Under the pieces are notes generated by a model. That model searched no databases. It was given only the letters and a program-made list of their open reading frames with translations, and was not told the DNA's origin. A stretch of DNA of 64,000 bases from Leptothoe spongobia TAU-MAC 1115 (lineage in GTDB: Bacteria > Cyanobacteriota > Cyanobacteriia > Phormidesmidales > Phormidesmidaceae), in NCBI RefSeq assembly GCF_018739885.1, contig NZ_JADOES010000019.1:31385-95384 (forward strand), given 5' to 3'. A program made the translations under genes and the position numbers. This document shows positions 45,089-53,823 of this stretch, piece after piece (within the stretch, counting starts at the first letter, position 1; each line of letters opens with the position of its first letter).

Positions 45089-46297
45089 CTAGCTCAAGCT
45101 TTCTACGTGAACACCGCCCTGTTCTGAGACCCATGCGATATTGGTGATTTTTCGCTGACTAGCAAACTGCCGCAGCGTTTGCTCAGACAAAGAAGGGTCA
45201 AGGCTGAGTTCTACACGGGTTAATGTGTCTGTCTGGCGTAGGCTTTGAGCATGGGTAATGGCAGCAGCGGCAGCGGTCTTAGTAGTCGGGACTACGAGCC
45301 AATCGCTCTCGGCCACGACTGTCGGTAGTTGCGGCTGTAAAATCTGCTGCAGGGTTTCGCCATTGAGGACAAAACCAACACCTGGATAGGATGCGTGCTC
45401 AGGATGGAACAGGCTGAGTAGGTTGTCATAGCGACCGCCTTGACCGATGACTTCGCAAGTGTGCTCGGTGCGCACCACGGCTTCAAACACTACACCTGTG
45501 TAGTATTCAAAGGTTTGCATCAGACTAAGGTCCAGAACTAACTGGGGGGCTGACTCAGTAAAGGTGCTTTCCAGCAAATCAACCAGGTTTTTGAGCTCGC
45601 CGACAATTTCCTGCTGCTGGGCATTTAGGGACAGCTGACTTACTTTGGTAAGAATCGTGCGGGGCTCTCCCCGCAGGTTCATGATGGTCAGGGCCAGCGT
45701 CCGTAACTCATCGGACAGCGGCAGGGTTTCTATGGCGACATGGTCCAGAGCCGCGATCGCAACTTTAACTTGCTCCCGTACTCCCGTCGGAAACGGGGCT
45801 AAAAAAGAACTCGTTAGGCTGGCTTCACTCAGCAGCAAATGCCAATCCTTGAGCCCCAAAGCTTCTAAACAGTCCGTCATAATCAGTAAGACCTCAGCAT
45901 CTGCTAGCGATCCACTGGCACCCAAAAGCTCTACCCCGGCTTGATACCCTTCTTGTTGGCCACCTTGACTACCTGTCGATGACTGCCGAAAGACATTGGC
46001 ATGATAATAAAGCCGCTGGGGATAGTTGCTAATGCGAGTCACGGCGGCCCGAGCGATGGAGGCTGTTAGCTCAGGACGCAGGCCTAGACGTTCACCACGG
46101 CTATTGAGTTCGATCACATCCGACTGTCGAATTGCACCGCCTGCCATCAGCGTATCTATGCTTTCGACAGTGGACGTAATGATCCGTTGATAGCTCCAGC
46201 GCTGGAAAACGGCCTCAATACGATCCTCAATCCAACGCTTTTGCGCCACATCTACCGGGAAGAGATCGCGTCCACCCGTGGGGGGTTGATAGGTCAT
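45089..46297 (-). CDS. hisZ: ATP phosphoribosyltransferase regulatory subunit
   Basis: 402 residues from ATG 46297 (MTYQPPTGGRDLFPVDVAQK); the ATG at 46330 is not family-like. A histidyl-tRNA synthetase paralogue that activates the short form of HisG in histidine synthesis. Class II synthetase motifs remain: LRPELTASIARAAV, RLYYHANVFRQSSTGSQGG and QEGYQAGVELLGASG, then GQGGRYDNLL and PGVGFVLNGE. The end differs from HisS. A 32-bp perfect palindrome lies 29 bp upstream of the start. Confidence 0.93.
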   Translation of the reverse strand: MTYQPPTGGRDLFPVDVAQKRWIEDRIEAVFQRWSYQRIITSTVESIDTLMAGGAIRQSDVIELNSRGERLGLRPELTASIARAAVTRISNYPQRLYYHANVFRQSSTGSQGGQQEGYQAGVELLGASGSLADAEVLLIMTDCLEALGLKDWHLLLSEASLTSSFLAPFPTGVREQVKVAIAALDHVAIETLPLSDELRTLALTIMNLRGEPRTILTKVSQLSLNAQQQEIVGELKNLVDLLESTFTESAPQLVLDLSLMQTFEYYTGVVFEAVVRTEHTCEVIGQGGRYDNLLSLFHPEHASYPGVGFVLNGETLQQILQPQLPTVVAESDWLVVPTTKTAAAAAITHAQSLRQTDTLTRVELSLDPSLSEQTLRQFASQRKITNIAWVSEQGGVHVESLS

Positions 46298-46325
46298 TGC
46301 TGTACTGGCTGCGATTAATGTGACA

Positions 46326-46357
46326 AGCAACTGTCCTAATGCATTAGGACAGTTGCT
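46326..46357. promoter_or_regulatory. 32-bp perfect palindrome upstream of hisZ
   Basis: AGCAACTGTCCTAATG followed directly by its exact reverse complement. No T-run follows on either side. It lies between the stop of the DnaJ-TPR gene (46401) and the hisZ start (46297), so it is an operator for a dimeric regulator or a very stable hairpin in the mRNA between the two genes. Confidence 0.6.
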
Positions 46358-46400
46358 ATTAGCTTAAAGCCTGATGGTGATGAGCGACTAGCGATCCAAC

Positions 46401-47381
46401 CTACTTACGCTTTTTACCGCCAAATAAGCCGCCGAATAGACCTCCTGATTTGCTAGCAGCCTTGCTGGAGCCTTTTCCAGAAGGTGCAGCAGAGGTCGAA
46501 TCTTTAGTCATCCGCTTAGCATAGGCGTCCAGCCTCTTTTTCACATCAGCGGCGATCTCATTATTTTCATCCAGTTCTAAAGCACGCTTAGTATGGATAC
46601 CGGCCATTTTGAGCTGATTACTCCGCATATACATACGTCCAAGCTCTGCATGGCATATGGGGTTTTGGGGATGGGATTTAACCGCTTCCCTCAGCTCTAC
46701 AATGGCCCGTGAGAAATTCCCTTTGTATTCGAACTCCTTGGCCCGGTTGATAAAGCTTTTAATTAATTCAGCACGACGTTCACTGGAGGACTTTACCCTC
46801 ATTGTGGCTGGTTCATCAGGCTGGGTTTGGGTAACGTCCTTGGGCGCAGTTGGAGAAGGTGATGCAGCCTGGGGAGACGATGCGCCTGGTCCTTGGCGCA
46901 TGACGTAAATTGCATTGAGTTCGCTAATTTCTCCAATGGTATCAACCACCGTGTCTAGCGATTCATATTGCTCAAGTACGAGGGGTTTTAGCGCATTACT
47001 GTATTCGTAGTCAATATTATTGCTATTAGCAACTTTCTTGGATTGCTCTGTAGATAGCGGCAGCAGAGAAGGTTGCTTTTGCAGCTGCTCACCCTTTAAT
47101 CTCAAACTGACTTTGTGCTCAACGGATGTCTTTTCTTGGCTTAGTACTTCGTAGGCAGGGTTTACCAGCTTAGACAATAGCTCGCTGGCTTGCTGCTTTT
47201 GTTCATCACTAGCACTACGCAGACTGTCGGGATGCAATTTTCGCGCAATTTTTAGATAGCGCTTTCTGACTTGTTTCGCATCGGCATCTAGGGGGACGCC
47301 CAAAATGGCGTGGTGGTCCACTAAGTCCAGTTTGAATAGTCCTTGGTTAACCTGCATCTTTGCGATCGCTGTTTGTGACAC
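46401..47381 (-). CDS. J-domain and TPR protein
   Basis: 326 residues. A J domain at about 20-75 contains the HPD tripeptide (50-52) in KIARKLHPDSLRS, needed to stimulate Hsp70 ATPase. Residues 205-300 hold one or two TPR motifs (FSRAIVELREAVKSHPQNP, LKMAGIHTKRALELDENN). The C-terminus is Ser/Lys/Gly-rich and ends GGLFGGLFGGKKRK. Probably a specialised DnaK co-chaperone. Lies 104 bp upstream of hisZ on the same strand. Confidence 0.88.
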   Translation of the reverse strand: MSQTAIAKMQVNQGLFKLDLVDHHAILGVPLDADAKQVRKRYLKIARKLHPDSLRSASDEQKQQASELLSKLVNPAYEVLSQEKTSVEHKVSLRLKGEQLQKQPSLLPLSTEQSKKVANSNNIDYEYSNALKPLVLEQYESLDTVVDTIGEISELNAIYVMRQGPGASSPQAASPSPTAPKDVTQTQPDEPATMRVKSSSERRAELIKSFINRAKEFEYKGNFSRAIVELREAVKSHPQNPICHAELGRMYMRSNQLKMAGIHTKRALELDENNEIAADVKKRLDAYAKRMTKDSTSAAPSGKGSSKAASKSGGLFGGLFGGKKRK

Positions 47382-47530
47382 CTTATCTTAGTTTATCCGT
47401 ATTAGCATCTAATACCTGTAATAGTATTGACGCCAAAATGGTTCAAATTGTGTCTAGCTAATAGAAATAATCGAAAAGTTGCATCGTCAGAATCTGGTTT
47501 GACTGAATCTTTGGATTAAACAGCGTCAAA

Positions 47531-48367
47531 TTACGCAGGCTTATATTGAGGGAGGGGCTGTACTGTGCCTAATTCTTGAATAATGGCCTGCTGCAAGGCT
47601 CCGTTTGTAGCGATTAATCTGCCAGAGTTAATATCAAAAGGGCTACCGTCATAGGCACTTACCTGGCCACCAGCTTCTTCTATCAACACCACACCGGCAG
47701 CCAGATCCCATGGGGATAGGCCACGCTCCCAATAACCATCTAAACAACCAGAGGCCACATGGGCTAAATCGATAGAAGCCGATCCGCCTCGCCGGACGCC
47801 CTGAGTGAGATGGGTAAGATGGCAAAATTCAGCGTAGTTATTGTCAATGGTCTCTCGACGATCATAGGCAAATCCAGTGACCAATAGGCTATCAGCCAGC
47901 TTTGCCGTGGTTGATACTTGAATCGGCTGACGATTGTGGGTGGCTCCCAACCCCTTCGCCGCGCGATAGAGATCGCCCAAAATCGGGTTATACACCACCC
48001 CAACTGTGGGTACACCTGCCACCAGTAAACCAATGGACACTGCACACAACGGATACTGATGCGCATAGTTTGTGGTGCCATCTAGGGGGTCAATCGCCCA
48101 TAATAACGGACTATCAAGTTGCCCCAGTTGACCGGACTCCTCAGCCAAAATGGCATGGTCAGAAAAGTGACGCTTGATCACCGCCAGGACCTCCACCTCA
48201 GATGCCCGATCCGCCTCGGTGACCAAATCCCCAGACCGACCCTTTTCCTGAATTGAGGACAGATTTCCCCAATATTTTTGCAGAACAGCACCACCGGCAA
48301 GGGCAGCCTCCGTAGCTACGTCTAGAAAACGCTGCAAATCTTCTTCAGATATGGTCATTGTGCTCAT
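47531..48367 (-). CDS. Inositol monophosphatase family protein
   Basis: 278 residues. Metal-binding motifs are all present: ILAEESGQL, WAIDPLDGTTNYAHQYP and SPWDLAAGVVLIEEAGG. These bind Mg2+ and position water for phosphate ester hydrolysis. Substrates of the family include inositol-1-phosphate, histidinol phosphate and sugar phosphates, so the exact one is open. Cytosolic. Confidence 0.93.
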   Translation of the reverse strand: MSTMTISEEDLQRFLDVATEAALAGGAVLQKYWGNLSSIQEKGRSGDLVTEADRASEVEVLAVIKRHFSDHAILAEESGQLGQLDSPLLWAIDPLDGTTNYAHQYPLCAVSIGLLVAGVPTVGVVYNPILGDLYRAAKGLGATHNRQPIQVSTTAKLADSLLVTGFAYDRRETIDNNYAEFCHLTHLTQGVRRGGSASIDLAHVASGCLDGYWERGLSPWDLAAGVVLIEEAGGQVSAYDGSPFDINSGRLIATNGALQQAIIQELGTVQPLPQYKPA

Positions 48368-48419
48368 TGATTAACCGCAAATATGGGCGGTGGGTCATGC
48401 CCACCCTACGCAATTTTCT

Positions 48420-48788
48420 TTAATCCTCATCCAAGGGCAACCCAAATCGCACTTTTCCCTTGCCAAAATAACGACCAAACTGCTGCTCATAGACTTCGTC
48501 CTCGTCCTGGGTCTCCACCTCCAGGTCAGTGCGAGGATAACTAACACACAGTAGGGCATAGCCTTTTTCACGCAAGCCTGGGGACAGTCCCATGGCCTCA
48601 GGCTGATCAACTTCACCAGAAATAATCCGCACCGCACAAGTGGTACAGGCACCATTTCGACAGGCAAAGGGTAAATCAGCTCCCTGGTTTTCTGCTGTTT
48701 GTAGGATGTAGCGATCGTCAGGCACCTGGGCTGTGTAGTGACAATTCTTTTGACGGTGATGAATATGGATCGTATGAGTTTGGGCCAT
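48420..48788 (-). CDS. 2Fe-2S ferredoxin (plant type)
   Basis: 122 residues from ATG 48788. Cluster ligands are in CRNGACTTC (C-x4-C-x2-C) and the later ALLCVSYP. The frame stays open upstream to ATG 48896 only because it runs through a palindromic repeat; MAQTHTIHIHHRQK is the family-like start. The 25-residue C-terminal extension (EVYEQQFGRYFGKGKVRFG) is longer than in PetF and typical of a cyanobacterial variant. Low-potential electron carrier. Confidence 0.92.
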   Translation of the reverse strand: MAQTHTIHIHHRQKNCHYTAQVPDDRYILQTAENQGADLPFACRNGACTTCAVRIISGEVDQPEAMGLSPGLREKGYALLCVSYPRTDLEVETQDEDEVYEQQFGRYFGKGKVRFGLPLDED

Positions 48789-48824
48789 AAAACCAGATAA
48801 AAGGACAGGGGTGTCTTGCAATAG

Positions 48825-48905
48825 TCCCATGGAATGGGAATAAGTCCCATGGAATGGGATAGTCCCATGAAATGGGAGACATGGAATGGGAGACATGGAA
48901 TGGGA
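48825..48905. repeat. Palindromic tandem repeats upstream of the 2Fe-2S ferredoxin gene
   Basis: Five units. Three are TCCCATGGAATGGGA or a one-base variant (48825-48839, 48845-48859, 48863-48877), each palindromic, at 18-20-bp spacing. Two are 14-bp half units GACATGGAATGGGA (48878-48891, 48892-48905) in perfect tandem. The array lies 37 bp upstream of the start codon, in the expected promoter or leader. Confidence 0.8.
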
Positions 48906-48982
48906 TAGTCGTATGAAACACGTACCACTTTCTGCTAGGATATTTGGGCTATGAAAGTTTACTTTCTAGCAAAAATAACCCT

Positions 48983-49069
48983 GGAGAGGTGGCCGAGCGG
49001 TCGAAGGCGCAGCACTGGAAATGCTGTAATGGGGTGACTCATTCGAGGGTTCGAATCCCTCCCTCTCCG
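48983..49069 (+). tRNA. tRNA-Ser (GGA)
   Basis: Eighty-seven nucleotides with acceptor stem GGAGAGG/CCTCTCC, D arm GCCGAGCGGTCGAAGGC, anticodon stem CAGCA/TGCTG with loop CTGGAAA (anticodon GGA at 49017-49019), a long variable arm, and T arm GAGGGTTCGAATCCCTC. Discriminator G as in serine tRNAs. No CCA encoded. Confidence 0.97.
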
Positions 49070-49136
49070 TTCTTATTAATTCAACTCTAAATAGACTGGT
49101 CCTAATGGATTTAGTACTACTGCTGTTGTCAGCTTC

Positions 49137-50849
49137 TTAGGAAGTTGGCCGTTGCCGACTGAGTCTATCCAGGGATAATGTCATTCCACCTAAGGTAATA
49201 AGAATGATGCCGGGCCATTGAATTAGCTGCAAAGCAGGCTGATTGGCCAGGAGTAATACTGCTAATAGCGCGGTTAGTAAAGGCGTTGATGCTGCGACTA
49301 AGGCTGTGCGTAAACCACCGACTAATCGCAACCCCGTGTAGTGAAAGAAGTGACTAACGCTGGCGAAGACGCCCAAAGCCAGTCCCCCTAAAATCAATTG
49401 ATTTGATAGAGATTGAGTCACAACCAAGGGACGAATCAACAAAATAATGGTGCTGAGTAATCCCATGATGCCGTATTGAATCATCCCAGTGGAGATCGGA
49501 TGATTCTGACGACTGAGACTATTGGTCACGACGTACAAGGCAAAGGCAATGGCTGACAGCAGAGCCGCCCCCATATTCTCTAATGACAAGGGCCGTAGAA
49601 TTAATACGACTCCCATAGCAATGGCCAGCATCACTACCGCCCTTAATATGTTGGGGCGATCGCCATTGAGCCACCACAGTAAAGGCACAGCCAGCAAAGG
49701 ATAGGCAAACATCAGTGGAGCGGCCATGGCTGGACCAATGGTGCCAGCTGCTTGAAACAATAAAACCTGGGCAAAAAAGTAAAAGACCGCACCGCCGATC
49801 AGGGCAAACAATCGGGGGGGAGAACGCAGCGACTGTCCCACATCTCGCCATACTGAGCGATATAACAGGGGAGCTAGTATCGCTAAAACTGGAATCAAGA
49901 CCACTAGCTGCAGCCAAAGTAATGTATTGGCATTAAAGAAGCTAAATGTATTCAGCCCCGTCAAGGCGACACCCAATAGATTGCCACCAAAACTAAGCCC
50001 ACCGACCAACACGGTAATGGCGCTAAATCCAAATGTTGCGATCGCACAAAGTACCATGCCCTTCTTTAAAGTGGCACCACTTTTTAAAGGACTACCGTGC
50101 TTAGACGAACTGACCAACGCCGGTTTAACCGTCGTCGGTTTAACCGTTTTCCCTCTATAGGGCGGCACTACCCGACGAGTGCCCCCTGCTGTCACCTGGT
50201 CGGGGCGAGGGCGCTCCATATAGGTACGACTCCCCACCACCGCACTACCATCCTGCAAGGGCCGATTGTCGAGGGCGCTAGGCAGTGACGTTCCCGTTAA
50301 TGTGGGTGACTGATCCAGGTGATCGCCTAGCTGACTACTCAGCCGCTCCACCAGGTTTGCCAGGATCACCTCCCCTTGCTGTTCCATGGTTTGCATGCGG
50401 ATCAGTTGCTGCGCAATGGCACTTTGATAGCTGCTGAGATCATGCTGCAGTGCCTTGACACTACGATTGAGCGTGTCATCTAGAGAGTAGAGCCAGTCCT
50501 GGGTGGGGGTGGGCAGTTCCACCGAATTCGTCACATAGGCGTGGAGATCTTCCCGTAAATTTTGCGCTAGCACCTGGGCCAAGCGTTTTGCCCAAGCATT
50601 TTGCTGAGCTAACTGACGCTTTGAAAGGGTGGCATCTGACTCATTTTTTAGGGATTGGTAATCGATGTAAAGCTGGTCATACTCGACACGTAGCGCTTCA
50701 AGGTCACTGATCAGACGCTGCTTTTCCGTCTGCAGGTACTCAATATCCTTGGTTAACTGATCGGCAAAGTGACGCTGCAATGACTGAAAGTCATCATCCA
50801 GTGATTGCATTAGTGGGTCATTCGTGCCCTGGCTCCCAGACTCACCCAT
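49137..50849 (-). CDS. Coiled-coil/EamA (DMT) transporter fusion
   Basis: 570 residues. The first 180 are coiled coil (LTKDIEYLQTEKQRLISDLE, LRVEYDQLYIDYQSLKNE, LNRSVKALQHDLSSYQSAI), followed by a basic Pro/Thr linker. Residues 265-565 hold ten hydrophobic helices in two EamA halves (QVLLFQAAGTIGPAMAAPLM, LLRLVG-type segment GLRLVGGLRTALVAASTPLL), a drug/metabolite transporter fold of five plus five. The cytosolic coil may mediate assembly or partner binding. Substrate unknown. Confidence 0.88.
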   Translation of the reverse strand: MGESGSQGTNDPLMQSLDDDFQSLQRHFADQLTKDIEYLQTEKQRLISDLEALRVEYDQLYIDYQSLKNESDATLSKRQLAQQNAWAKRLAQVLAQNLREDLHAYVTNSVELPTPTQDWLYSLDDTLNRSVKALQHDLSSYQSAIAQQLIRMQTMEQQGEVILANLVERLSSQLGDHLDQSPTLTGTSLPSALDNRPLQDGSAVVGSRTYMERPRPDQVTAGGTRRVVPPYRGKTVKPTTVKPALVSSSKHGSPLKSGATLKKGMVLCAIATFGFSAITVLVGGLSFGGNLLGVALTGLNTFSFFNANTLLWLQLVVLIPVLAILAPLLYRSVWRDVGQSLRSPPRLFALIGGAVFYFFAQVLLFQAAGTIGPAMAAPLMFAYPLLAVPLLWWLNGDRPNILRAVVMLAIAMGVVLILRPLSLENMGAALLSAIAFALYVVTNSLSRQNHPISTGMIQYGIMGLLSTIILLIRPLVVTQSLSNQLILGGLALGVFASVSHFFHYTGLRLVGGLRTALVAASTPLLTALLAVLLLANQPALQLIQWPGIILITLGGMTLSLDRLSRQRPTS

Positions 50850-51375
50850 GTTGCTCCCTCTTATATATGCTTCACCTGTGACATCAGTCCTCTATCTGCC
50901 CTTAGCCAAGCCATACCCTGCTTTATACCCAAGTTTCGCATTGCTGTCGACACTGGTCGCCACTGTATCAGCCAACCGTATCAGCCAACCCAGAATAACG
51001 GAACCATAGCGCCGTTCAAAACGGTTTCCAATCTATAAACCATCACATTACTTAAACCAGGAAATATGGGTCTTCTGCCATGCTTAGAAAAACTTAATCC
51101 TGAGATATCACTCGTGGTCCCAACAGCAACCTTTTTTCTACAGTTGGGTACTATCTAGGCGTAATCAAGACCGTAAGCTCAGCTGAACAATCTCAGGCTC
51201 TCGACTATCAGCTATTGATAATCTCTAAATTTTCACTCAAAAAGTAAGCCTCTGTAATAAAGGACATGCAATGCCAGCTTTGTAGTTGTAGGATTGGTAG
51301 AATTAATTTATTAGATATATCTGTGGGAGTTCAGTTCGAGGGTTTAGCAAGTATTCTGAGGCAGCTGAAGTTAGG
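50850..51375. other. Intergenic region before the response regulator
   Basis: About 525 bp without a supported gene. It separates divergent genes and so should hold both promoters. No strong hairpin or repeat noticed. Confidence 0.4.
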
Positions 51376-52038
51376 ATGAAAAAAATCCTTATTGTTGATG
51401 ATGACATCACGTTGCGGGCTGCATTGACCCGCTATCTGCGAGAGCGAGGATTTCAGGTTAGCCACGCATCTTCTGGGACCGAAGGACTGGCTCTATTTGA
51501 ACAAGATCAGCCCGACTTAGTCGTCTCAGATGTGATGATGCCTGAGATGGACGGTTATGAATTCTGCACTAAACTTAGGGAAATTCGCTCAGGTCAGTTG
51601 GTGCCCTTTATCTTTTTGTCAGGGCGTGGTGAATTGGATGATCGGATTCAGGGGCATTCCAAAGGCGCTGACGATTACATCGTCAAGCCCTTTCATCCCA
51701 AAGAATTGATCGCTAAAATCGATGCTCAACTAGAACGCTCTCGACGAATGCATGCAGAAATCATTCGTCTGGTACAACAAATGCCAGCTCCGGAGGCCGC
51801 GCAGCCACCAACGCCAGAGCCACTCCCGCTTACACCCGCAGAGGAAAAGGTGTTTTGGGAAGTGATCCAGGGCTTTACCAACAAGCAAATTGGCGAACAC
51901 TTATTTATTAGTCCCAGGACAGTACAAACCCACCTGAGCAATATTCTGAGCAAGCTATCGCTAGAAAATCGCTCTCAGCTGATTCGCTATGCCTTTGAAA
52001 ATGGCTACCGACCAGTCAATTCGAGTGAGTCTAAATAA
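51376..52038 (+). CDS. Response regulator, receiver plus LuxR-type helix-turn-helix
   Basis: 220 residues. The receiver domain (1-120) has acidic ILIVDDD, phospho-acceptor Asp in LVVSDVMMPEMDG and the Lys in DDYIVKPFHPKEL. A Pro-rich linker (APEAAQPPTPEPLPL) leads to a LuxR-type helix-turn-helix: LTPAEEKVFWEVIQGFTNKQ, then LFISPRTVQTHLSNILSKL. NarL/FixJ-type architecture. The cognate kinase is not adjacent. 129 bp upstream of the GUN4-like gene on the same strand. Confidence 0.93.
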   Translation: MKKILIVDDDITLRAALTRYLRERGFQVSHASSGTEGLALFEQDQPDLVVSDVMMPEMDGYEFCTKLREIRSGQLVPFIFLSGRGELDDRIQGHSKGADDYIVKPFHPKELIAKIDAQLERSRRMHAEIIRLVQQMPAPEAAQPPTPEPLPLTPAEEKVFWEVIQGFTNKQIGEHLFISPRTVQTHLSNILSKLSLENRSQLIRYAFENGYRPVNSSESK

Positions 52039-52167
52039 ATAAACCTAAATAATCAAGTAGTGTATGTTAACTTGTGTTGCCTTGACATTGTGAGGTAGCC
52101 TGAGGTTTGGCTGATTACTAAAGCAATGTTTAAGCAACATCAGTTGCTGATGTTGTAAACGACCAAT

Positions 52168-52893
52168 ATGAGTAACGTATCCGCTGATTCTCCAACGGCC
52201 ATCCCCTTAGACCCGGCTCAAACGTCTAAGCTGACCGAACAGCTCCTTTCCAATAATCTAAAGCGCCAGCTTAGTGCCGTGACAGAATTGGCCAATACTG
52301 GCGAGTCTGGAATTTCTGTTCTGATTAATTTTCTGGAGGACGTAGCTAACTGTGGACCAGCGGCAGGCAGGGCTTATCAGCTACTGAGCACCAGTGATTC
52401 AGTGGCGGGCCAAACGTTTTTAGCTAAAACGTATCCCCATGGCATCGTCCCTCTAAATTCTGATCGGGGTGTAGACTATCAGCCATTGCAGGAATTGCTG
52501 ATGGCTCAAGAGTTTGAAGCCGCCGACCGAGTTACCCTACAAAAACTTTGTGAACTCGCTGGGCCAGCCGCTGTGCAGCGTAAATGGGTGTACTTTACTG
52601 AAGTGGACAGTTTTCCAGTGGCCGATCTGCTCACCATTGATCGGCTGTGGCGAGTTTACTCAGAGGATCGGTTTGGGTTTTCAAAACAGCGGGAGCTATG
52701 GCTCGGTCTCAATCAAAATTGGAACCGCCTGTGGGAAAAATTAGCCTGGAAATCAGGCAATATTTGGACTCGCTATCCTGGTGAGTTTGTCTGGGATCTA
52801 TCAGCCCCTGTAGGCCATTTACCCCTGTCTAATCAGCTGCGTGGGGTACGTATGATGGAGTTTCTGCTCTCTCATGCCGCCTGGAACCAATAA
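52168..52893 (+). CDS. GUN4-like domain protein
   Basis: 241 residues. An N-terminal helical bundle (20-85; TEQLLSNNLKRQLSAVTELA) is followed by a GUN4 core of about 150 residues: DYQPLQELLMAQEFEAADRV, LLTIDRLWRVYSEDRFGFSK and GEFVWDLSAPVGHLPL. GUN4 binds porphyrins and stimulates Mg-chelatase in chlorophyll synthesis. The N-terminal bundle matches the Synechocystis Gun4 layout. Whether it is the main GUN4 or a paralogue cannot be told. Its 3' end overlaps the HAD gene by 65 bp. Confidence 0.9.
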   Translation: MSNVSADSPTAIPLDPAQTSKLTEQLLSNNLKRQLSAVTELANTGESGISVLINFLEDVANCGPAAGRAYQLLSTSDSVAGQTFLAKTYPHGIVPLNSDRGVDYQPLQELLMAQEFEAADRVTLQKLCELAGPAAVQRKWVYFTEVDSFPVADLLTIDRLWRVYSEDRFGFSKQRELWLGLNQNWNRLWEKLAWKSGNIWTRYPGEFVWDLSAPVGHLPLSNQLRGVRMMEFLLSHAAWNQ

Positions 52894-53548
52894 AAACGGA
52901 TCGTCTCTGCTGGCTTCTGTGAAATTCACCCACGACCTGGTACAGGTCTTCCGGGGTATCTACCAAAAATGTGGGTCCCTGGGCTTCTAGGGCAGTGCGA
53001 TCGCTAAATCCCCAACTCACCGCAGCAACGGCCAATCCCTGGCAGCGGGCCGCTTCAATATCACGGGTTTCGTCACCAACGTACAGAATTTCTTCAGGTA
53101 TTAACCGGTGACGGCGCATTATGCGGCGCAGGCTGCGGGCCTTTCCCAAAAGGCCAATGTTGCCATAAACCTCGCTAAATACGTGGCCTAGATCATGACG
53201 TTTTAGGAACGCATTAATCGTGGAGGGTGCATTAGAACTGGCAATCATAATGGTGTGACCGTCCTTTGCCAGCGTTAACAGCACATCACCTAAGTTCTGA
53301 AACGTCTGAATAGTATCCACATCGTGACGTAGCTCCCGCCGCACGCGTCGCATGAGAAACGGTACCTGAAATAGAGGTACATGGGATTGAGCCAACAGCT
53401 CTCCTGTACTCAGGGTACGCAGATGCTTCAACCGTTCCGGCGTTGTCTGAGGATAGCCATAGTGAGCTGCTAAATGATTCGTAATAGTGACGATCGTGTC
53501 TAATGTGTCAGCGATCGTACCGTCAAAGTCAAAAATGAGAACGGCCAC
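52829..53548 (-). CDS. HAD family hydrolase (phosphoglycolate phosphatase-like)
   Basis: 239 residues. Motif I is LIFDFDGTIADT (nucleophile and acid Asp), motif II IMIASSNAPSTI, motif III Lys in GLLGKARSL, motif IV ILYVGDETRDIEAARCQG. The cap is helical and inserted after motif I. Resembles Gph/PGMB-like phosphatases; substrate open. The C-terminal 25 basic residues (RSQQRRSVFIGSRRHER) are an extension inside the overlap with the GUN4-like gene. Confidence 0.9.
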   Translation of the reverse strand: MAVLIFDFDGTIADTLDTIVTITNHLAAHYGYPQTTPERLKHLRTLSTGELLAQSHVPLFQVPFLMRRVRRELRHDVDTIQTFQNLGDVLLTLAKDGHTIMIASSNAPSTINAFLKRHDLGHVFSEVYGNIGLLGKARSLRRIMRRHRLIPEEILYVGDETRDIEAARCQGLAVAAVSWGFSDRTALEAQGPTFLVDTPEDLYQVVGEFHRSQQRRSVFIGSRRHERAETPSYVPHAAD

Positions 53549-53823
53549 GTGTGGATGGTGTAAAAAAACAATCGAAAAATGTCAGGAATAGTAACTTAGG
53601 GCAGCTATTTATCTATGCCCAAACCTAGAATATGCCTAAAAAAATTCTTAGGCCAAGATAGTGATTAACGAATAGTTGGCTCAAAGGATGGCCCTCAGTC
53701 AGTTACTAGCGATATAAATGCCCCATGTATAAATACTTTAGCCTTACTGACTCTTGATTGTGGTAGCAAATTATCCTGCTATGGGGTGGGATGGGGCTGT
53801 AAGAATAGGATTTTGGAGAGTGT

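Noticed and set aside
48825..48905. CRISPR array
   Set aside because: Units are palindromic and nearly contiguous without unique spacers, and no cas gene is present in the window.
48395..48928. 177-residue frame and upstream extension over the 2Fe-2S ferredoxin
   Set aside because: Out of frame with the cysteine cluster, and the extension is translated palindromic repeat.
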